From Prochlorococcus sp. AG-388-F11 (GTDB lineage: Bacteria > Cyanobacteriota > Cyanobacteriia > PCC-6307 > Cyanobiaceae), in NCBI GenBank assembly GCA_003279845.1, contig QCGP01000002.1:1-64000 (forward strand): DNA of 64,000 nucleotides, given 5' to 3'. Position numbers and translations under genes: made by a program. Positions 63,873-64,000 of this stretch are shown piece after piece. Positions within the stretch are counted from its first letter, which is position 1, and every line of letters begins with the position of its first letter. The notes beneath the pieces are model-generated. The model did not search any database and was not told where the DNA came from. It worked only from the letters and a program-made list of their open reading frames with translations.

Positions 63873-64000
63873 ATGGCAATGTCACTAAAGGTTATTGTTC
63901 CTCCTCATCCATTAATAAAACATTGGCTTTCAATATTGCGAGACAAAAATACTCCAAATATTTTGTACTCAACAGGATATGAGCAATTAGGGAAATGGCT
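63873..64000 (+). CDS. upp: Uracil phosphoribosyltransferase, N-terminal part (cut by window edge)
   Basis: An ATG at 63873, with AAAGGA 11 bases upstream, opens a frame that runs to the window edge (42 codons visible). MAMSLKVIVPPHPLIKHWLS and TGYEQLGKWL match the cyanobacterial UPRTase start, which salvages uracil to UMP. The PRPP-binding loop is beyond the window. It is divergent from the pentapeptide gene. Confidence 0.75.
   Translation, partial: MAMSLKVIVPPHPLIKHWLSILRDKNTPNILYSTGYEQLGKW

Noticed and set aside
1..64000. CRISPR arrays or restriction/defence genes
   Set aside because: No direct-repeat array and no nuclease, methyltransferase or helicase set typical of defence was found; the only rRNA-type methyltransferase is RlmB.

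Overview
The window looks like a piece of a high-light-clade Prochlorococcus chromosome, or a very close relative. It is very AT-rich (about 30% GC by eye), tightly packed, and free of transposases, CRISPR arrays and prophage genes. Marine alpha-cyanobacterial markers are present together: a complete urease cluster beside urtABCDE, a glucosylglycerate gene set, a short proteobacterial-type phosphoribulokinase, a class II aldolase, a PAM68-type assembly protein, and a Rieske oxygenase that fits the Prochlorococcus chlorophyllide a oxygenase. Cyanobacterial families of unknown function (DUF1816, DUF1830, DUF3288, DUF3685, DUF3727) support the same reading. Species or ecotype is inferred, not proven.

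Layout. 0-13 kb is housekeeping: partial dnaG, a drug/metabolite exporter, ruvA, rpsO, a PAM68-like protein, then a long minus-strand run (dnaE, gatA, rlmB, mrnC, a STAS protein, carA, trpD). 13-17.8 kb has an ABC exporter, msrA, tRNA-Pro(GGG), uppP and several very small proteins. 17.8-22.6 kb holds four genes that make and recycle glucosylglycerate. 22.6-32.9 kb is the urea module: ureABCD on the minus strand, ureEFG and urtABCDE on the plus strand, with a likely NtcA site before urtA and an attenuator-like hairpin after it.

32.9-42.3 kb is the accessory part. It starts with about 4 kb of scattered genes for proteins of 33-132 aa, most unrecognised. It continues with a tightly coupled trio (Rieske oxygenase, a 33-aa membrane peptide, an orphan ABC ATPase), then an iron block: two Fur-box-like sites before a Crp/Fnr-type regulator, ferritin with its own Fur-like site, a 40-aa Cys/Lys-rich open reading frame beside that site, and a Fe3+-type ABC ATPase.

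42.3-64 kb returns to core genes: nth, a glutaredoxin fusion, pgsA, a CSP41-like protein, hisA, DUF3685, a PSI accumulation factor, a CofE-like/GNAT-like/ruvX/DUF3727/yqeG/proB/lpxD/leuB series, the Calvin-cycle genes prk and fbaA with accD between them, purS-purQ, a CobW-type metallochaperone, a pentapeptide protein and the start of upp.

How the genes connect. Urea is imported by UrtABCDE and hydrolysed by urease. Glucosylglycerate phosphorylase releases glycerate, which the adjacent glycerate kinase can return to 3-phosphoglycerate, while GpgS and GpgP rebuild the solute. The iron block couples sensing, storage and probably import. The most unusual points are a STAS gene with no ordinary start codon behind a strong Shine-Dalgarno, the possible iron-regulated Cys-rich microprotein, the Rieske/peptide/ATPase trio, and a PCC-domain/glutaredoxin fusion.
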